A DNA stretch of 64,000 nt from Pseudomonas pharyngis (GTDB lineage Bacteria; Pseudomonadota; Gammaproteobacteria; Pseudomonadales; Pseudomonadaceae). A program made the translations under genes and the position numbers. Positions 62,099 to 64,000 of the stretch are shown here, one piece after another. The notes under the pieces are model-generated. The model was not told where the DNA came from. It made no database searches and saw only the letters and a list, made by a program, of their open reading frames with translations. The stretch lies in NCBI RefSeq assembly GCF_021602345.1, contig NZ_BQID01000002.1:372001-436000 (forward strand), in the 5' to 3' direction. Within the stretch, counting starts at the first letter, position 1; each line of letters starts with the position of its first letter.

Positions 62099-62108
62099 AC
62101 TTCCTTGT
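62099..62108 (-). promoter_or_regulatory. RsmA/RsmE binding site over the aprA Shine-Dalgarno
   Basis: The leader reads ACAAGGAAGT, fitting the consensus A/U-CANGGANG-U/A at every position, and the GGA is the Shine-Dalgarno itself, 6-10 nt before the ATG. A bound RsmA/RsmE protein would block translation until released by Gac-controlled small RNAs. Gac/Rsm control of aprA is established in related pseudomonads. Confidence 0.75.
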
Positions 62109-62446
62109 TTAGCAATGGAACAGTTTTTGTCCGATAGCGACAACCTCTGGCGAGATTGTCCTATCACTCGCCCAATGAAGGCGTAAGAAACCTGACACAA
62201 TTTGAAATCTGTCGTCTAGCATTTTTTCGAGATCAAATTGAACTGTTCCGGGAAACTCCCGTAAACAAAGCCCGTGCCGCCAAAAGAAGTTTGAAAGTGT
62301 GGTGAGGCTGCCTAATTGTCTGACGATTTCTTATTTAAATATTAAATATCGGTAAGTTGTTTTTTGTTAGCAGCGTCTCACTTTGCTGCACTTTACCGAT
62401 GCAATGCCAGTGGTTTGATATCAAGTTGATCCAACAGAACATAGTC
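62109..62446 (-). promoter_or_regulatory. aprA upstream region
   Basis: About 340 bp without a gene. A strongly AT-rich patch (62318-62368, with TTATTTAAATATTAAATAT) probably includes the promoter; I could not settle a -35/-10 pair. Nearer the gene, CGGGA-GTT-TCCCG (around 62252-62264) forms a small hairpin with a second exposed GGA after it, a possible further Rsm site. Confidence 0.4.
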
Positions 62447-62472
62447 AGGCGAGGGCTGTGCCGCCCTCGCCT
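62447..62472. terminator. Hairpin between the polyamine-binding-protein gene and the aprA promoter
   Basis: A 10-bp perfect stem AGGCGAGGGC/GCCCTCGCCT with a 6-nt loop, 9 bp after the stop of the binding-protein gene on the minus strand. The minus strand continues with GACTATGTT, so no proper U run. It would isolate the two units. Confidence 0.55.
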
Positions 62473-62480
62473 TTGTTCCT

Positions 62481-63566
62481 TCAGCTGCCGGTTCGAATCT
62501 TGTTCCACACCCGTGTCCGGATCCGGTCGATGTTCAGCGGCATCGCTTCCAGTGCGAACAGCTTGCCCATCATTTCCGGGCTCGGATAAACCTTGGTGTC
62601 GTTCTTGATCGCCGGGTCGATCAGGCTGTCGGCCTGTTCGTTGCCATTGGCGTAGTGCACGTAGTTGCTGATGCCGGCCATCACGTCGGGCTGCAGCAGG
62701 TAGTTCATGAACGCATAGCCGGCCTTCTCGTCCGGTGCGTCGGCGGGCATGGCGACCATGTCGAACCAGATGGCAGCGCCTTCCTTGGGAATTTCGTAGC
62801 CGATGTCGATGCCGTTCTTCGCCTCTTTGGCGCGGTTTTCCGCTTGCAGGATGTCGCCGGAGAAACCGACAGCCACGCAAATGTCACCGTTGGCCAGGTC
62901 GCTGGTGTATTTCGAGGAATGGAAGTAGCTGACATAAGGCCGCACTTTCATCAGCAGCGCTTCAGCTTTCTTGTAGTCCTCGGGATTCTTGCTGTGGTGC
63001 GGCAGCCCCAGGTAATTGAGCGCCGCCGGCAACAGTTCCGGGCCGTTGTCGAGGATTGCCACACCGCATTTCTGCAGTTTTTCCATGTATTCGGGTTTGA
63101 AGATCAGATCCCAGGAATCCACCGGCGCGTTGTCACCCAGCGCAGCCTTGACCTTGGCGATGTTGTAGCCGATGCCGGTGCTGCCCCACAGGTACGGAAA
63201 GCCGTGTTCGTTGCCCGGATCGTTGGTCTGCAAGGCCTTGAGCAACACCGGGTTGAGGTTCTTCCAGTTCGGCAACTGGCTCTTGTCGAGTTTCTTCAGC
63301 GCCCCGCCTTCGATCTGCCGCGCCATGAAGTGGTTGGACGGAAACACCACGTCGTAACCGGATTTGCCGGTCATCAACTTGCCGTCGAGGGTTTCGTTGC
63401 TGTCGTAGACGTCATAGGTGACGCCGATGCCGCTGGCCTTTTCGAAGTTCTTGGTGGTGTCCGGCGCGATGTAGTCGGACCAGTTGTAAACCTTGACCGT
63501 ATCCGCCGCCTGAGCGAGGGAAACGGCGAGCATCAAGGGTGCGAGCGCGAGGGTCTTTCGGATCAT
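62481..63566 (-). CDS. Periplasmic polyamine-binding protein (PotF/SpuD type)
   Basis: 361 aa from ATG 63566. Signal peptide IRKTLALAPLMLAVSLAQAA, followed by DTVKVYNWSDYIAPDTTKNF, the standard start of PotF proteins. The ligand residues typical of this family are represented by VYNWSDYI, GKSGYDVVFPSN and YLWGSTGIGYN. It should bind putrescine or a related polyamine for an ABC importer whose other genes are not in the window. The cupin gene lies 56 bp upstream on the same strand. Confidence 0.9.
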   Translation of the reverse strand: MIRKTLALAPLMLAVSLAQAADTVKVYNWSDYIAPDTTKNFEKASGIGVTYDVYDSNETLDGKLMTGKSGYDVVFPSNHFMARQIEGGALKKLDKSQLPNWKNLNPVLLKALQTNDPGNEHGFPYLWGSTGIGYNIAKVKAALGDNAPVDSWDLIFKPEYMEKLQKCGVAILDNGPELLPAALNYLGLPHHSKNPEDYKKAEALLMKVRPYVSYFHSSKYTSDLANGDICVAVGFSGDILQAENRAKEAKNGIDIGYEIPKEGAAIWFDMVAMPADAPDEKAGYAFMNYLLQPDVMAGISNYVHYANGNEQADSLIDPAIKNDTKVYPSPEMMGKLFALEAMPLNIDRIRTRVWNKIRTGS

Positions 63567-63622
63567 GGATCGATTCCTGTATTGGCTATTGTTGTTGGCA
63601 GGCAATCAAAAGGATCAAAACG

Positions 63623-63967
63623 TCAGAAAATCAGGACATAGGTCTTGCGCACGGTTTCTTGGATATCCCAGATACCGAGCGTGTTGGCCGGCAACATCAG
63701 TGCGTCGCCACCTTGTATGTGCAGGGTTTCGCCGCCGTCGTCCGGGGTGAACGTGCAGCGACCGGAAATGAAATGGCAGAACTCCTGGGCAGTGATCTGC
63801 CGCCGCCAGCGACCTGGGGTGCATTCCCAGACGCCGGTTTCGACGCCGTCGTCGCGCTCGACGCTGGTGGTCGAGGCAATCGCTACCGGCGTGCCGAGCG
63901 GCACGGCCACCGGGTTGGACTCATCCAGTTGCAACGTGGCGGTGTTCTTGAATTGGGTGATGCTCAT
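63623..63967 (-). CDS. Cupin domain protein (DUF861/Cupin_3)
   Basis: 114 aa, one beta-barrel cupin. GVWECTPGRWRRQITAQEFCHFISGRC and GGDALMLPANTLGIWDIQETV are the two cupin motifs of the Cupin_3 family. Such proteins often accompany polyamine uptake or catabolic genes. It precedes the polyamine-binding protein gene and is probably cotranscribed with it. No catalytic activity can be stated. Confidence 0.85.
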   Translation of the reverse strand: MSITQFKNTATLQLDESNPVAVPLGTPVAIASTTSVERDDGVETGVWECTPGRWRRQITAQEFCHFISGRCTFTPDDGGETLHIQGGDALMLPANTLGIWDIQETVRKTYVLIF

Positions 63968-64000
63968 GGCGTTACCTGTCTGGTAGTAAACAACGTTTAG

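Noticed and set aside
1-64000. CRISPR arrays, prophage or transposase genes
   Set aside because: No regularly spaced direct repeats, phage structural genes or transposase motifs were seen; the repeats present are REP-type and intergenic.

Overview
The window is a GC-rich stretch of chromosome from a fluorescent pseudomonad (Pseudomonas fluorescens group, with gene content like P. protegens, P. chlororaphis or P. koreensis). The evidence is the alkaline metalloprotease / type I secretion / autotransporter / polyurethanase-lipase block, a formate dehydrogenase - selenocysteine operon of the kind seen in Pseudomonas, an OprD and an OprB porin, and REP-type repeats typical of this group. I see no prophage, insertion sequence, CRISPR array or rRNA.

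Layout. 1-6.9 kb: the start of an NCS2 nucleobase permease with a divergent LysR regulator, a divergent SDR/MFS efflux pair, another LysR gene, two tiny overlapping reading frames and a DUF1206 membrane protein. 6.0-11.2 kb: a GcvA-type LysR regulator facing a catabolic operon (SDR dehydrogenase, ACS-family transporter, split transketolase), with a perfect T-N11-A operator between them. 11.2-16.2 kb: a GlxA-type regulator divergent from two SDR genes, a secreted yellow/royal-jelly-like protein and a LysR gene. 16.5-20.3 kb: membrane PQQ glucose dehydrogenase and OprB porin, the periplasmic glucose oxidation route. 20.4-24.1 kb: an OsmC-YcaO fusion protein and an OprD porin.

24.1-33.2 kb, minus strand: fdoG-fdoH-fdoI-fdhE-selA-selB-selC. 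The catalytic subunit has an in-frame UGA (32568-32570) decoded as selenocysteine, followed by a SECIS hairpin. selA, selB and tRNA-Sec lie in the same operon, so the recoding machinery is made with its only visible client. selD is not in the window. 33.3-38.3 kb: a REPIN, a PatB-type C-S lyase, an SDR, a Yip1-family protein, a cation/proton antiporter and an unknown membrane protein. 38.3-44.2 kb, minus strand: an operon of a FAN1-like VRR nuclease, an XPD/DinG-type helicase with an N-terminal nuclease motif, and a cytoplasmic PAS hybrid histidine kinase. 44.4-45.1 kb: a small lipoprotein and a secreted protein of unknown function.

45.2-62.1 kb, minus strand: the exoenzyme block aprA-aprI-aprD-aprE-aprF-prtA-prtB-pueB-pueA. 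AprDEF is a type I exporter. Its likely substrates are the RTX protease AprA and the two RTX lipases PueB and PueA at the far end; PrtA and PrtB are self-exporting subtilase autotransporters. A consensus RsmA/RsmE site over the aprA Shine-Dalgarno, hairpins after aprA and after prtB, and two repeats divide the block into zones that may be expressed at different levels. 62.5-64 kb: a polyamine-type periplasmic binding protein and a cupin.

Most start codons were chosen from Shine-Dalgarno spacing, overlap with the upstream stop codon and family alignment from memory. Functional names rest on motifs and family recognition, not on database searches.
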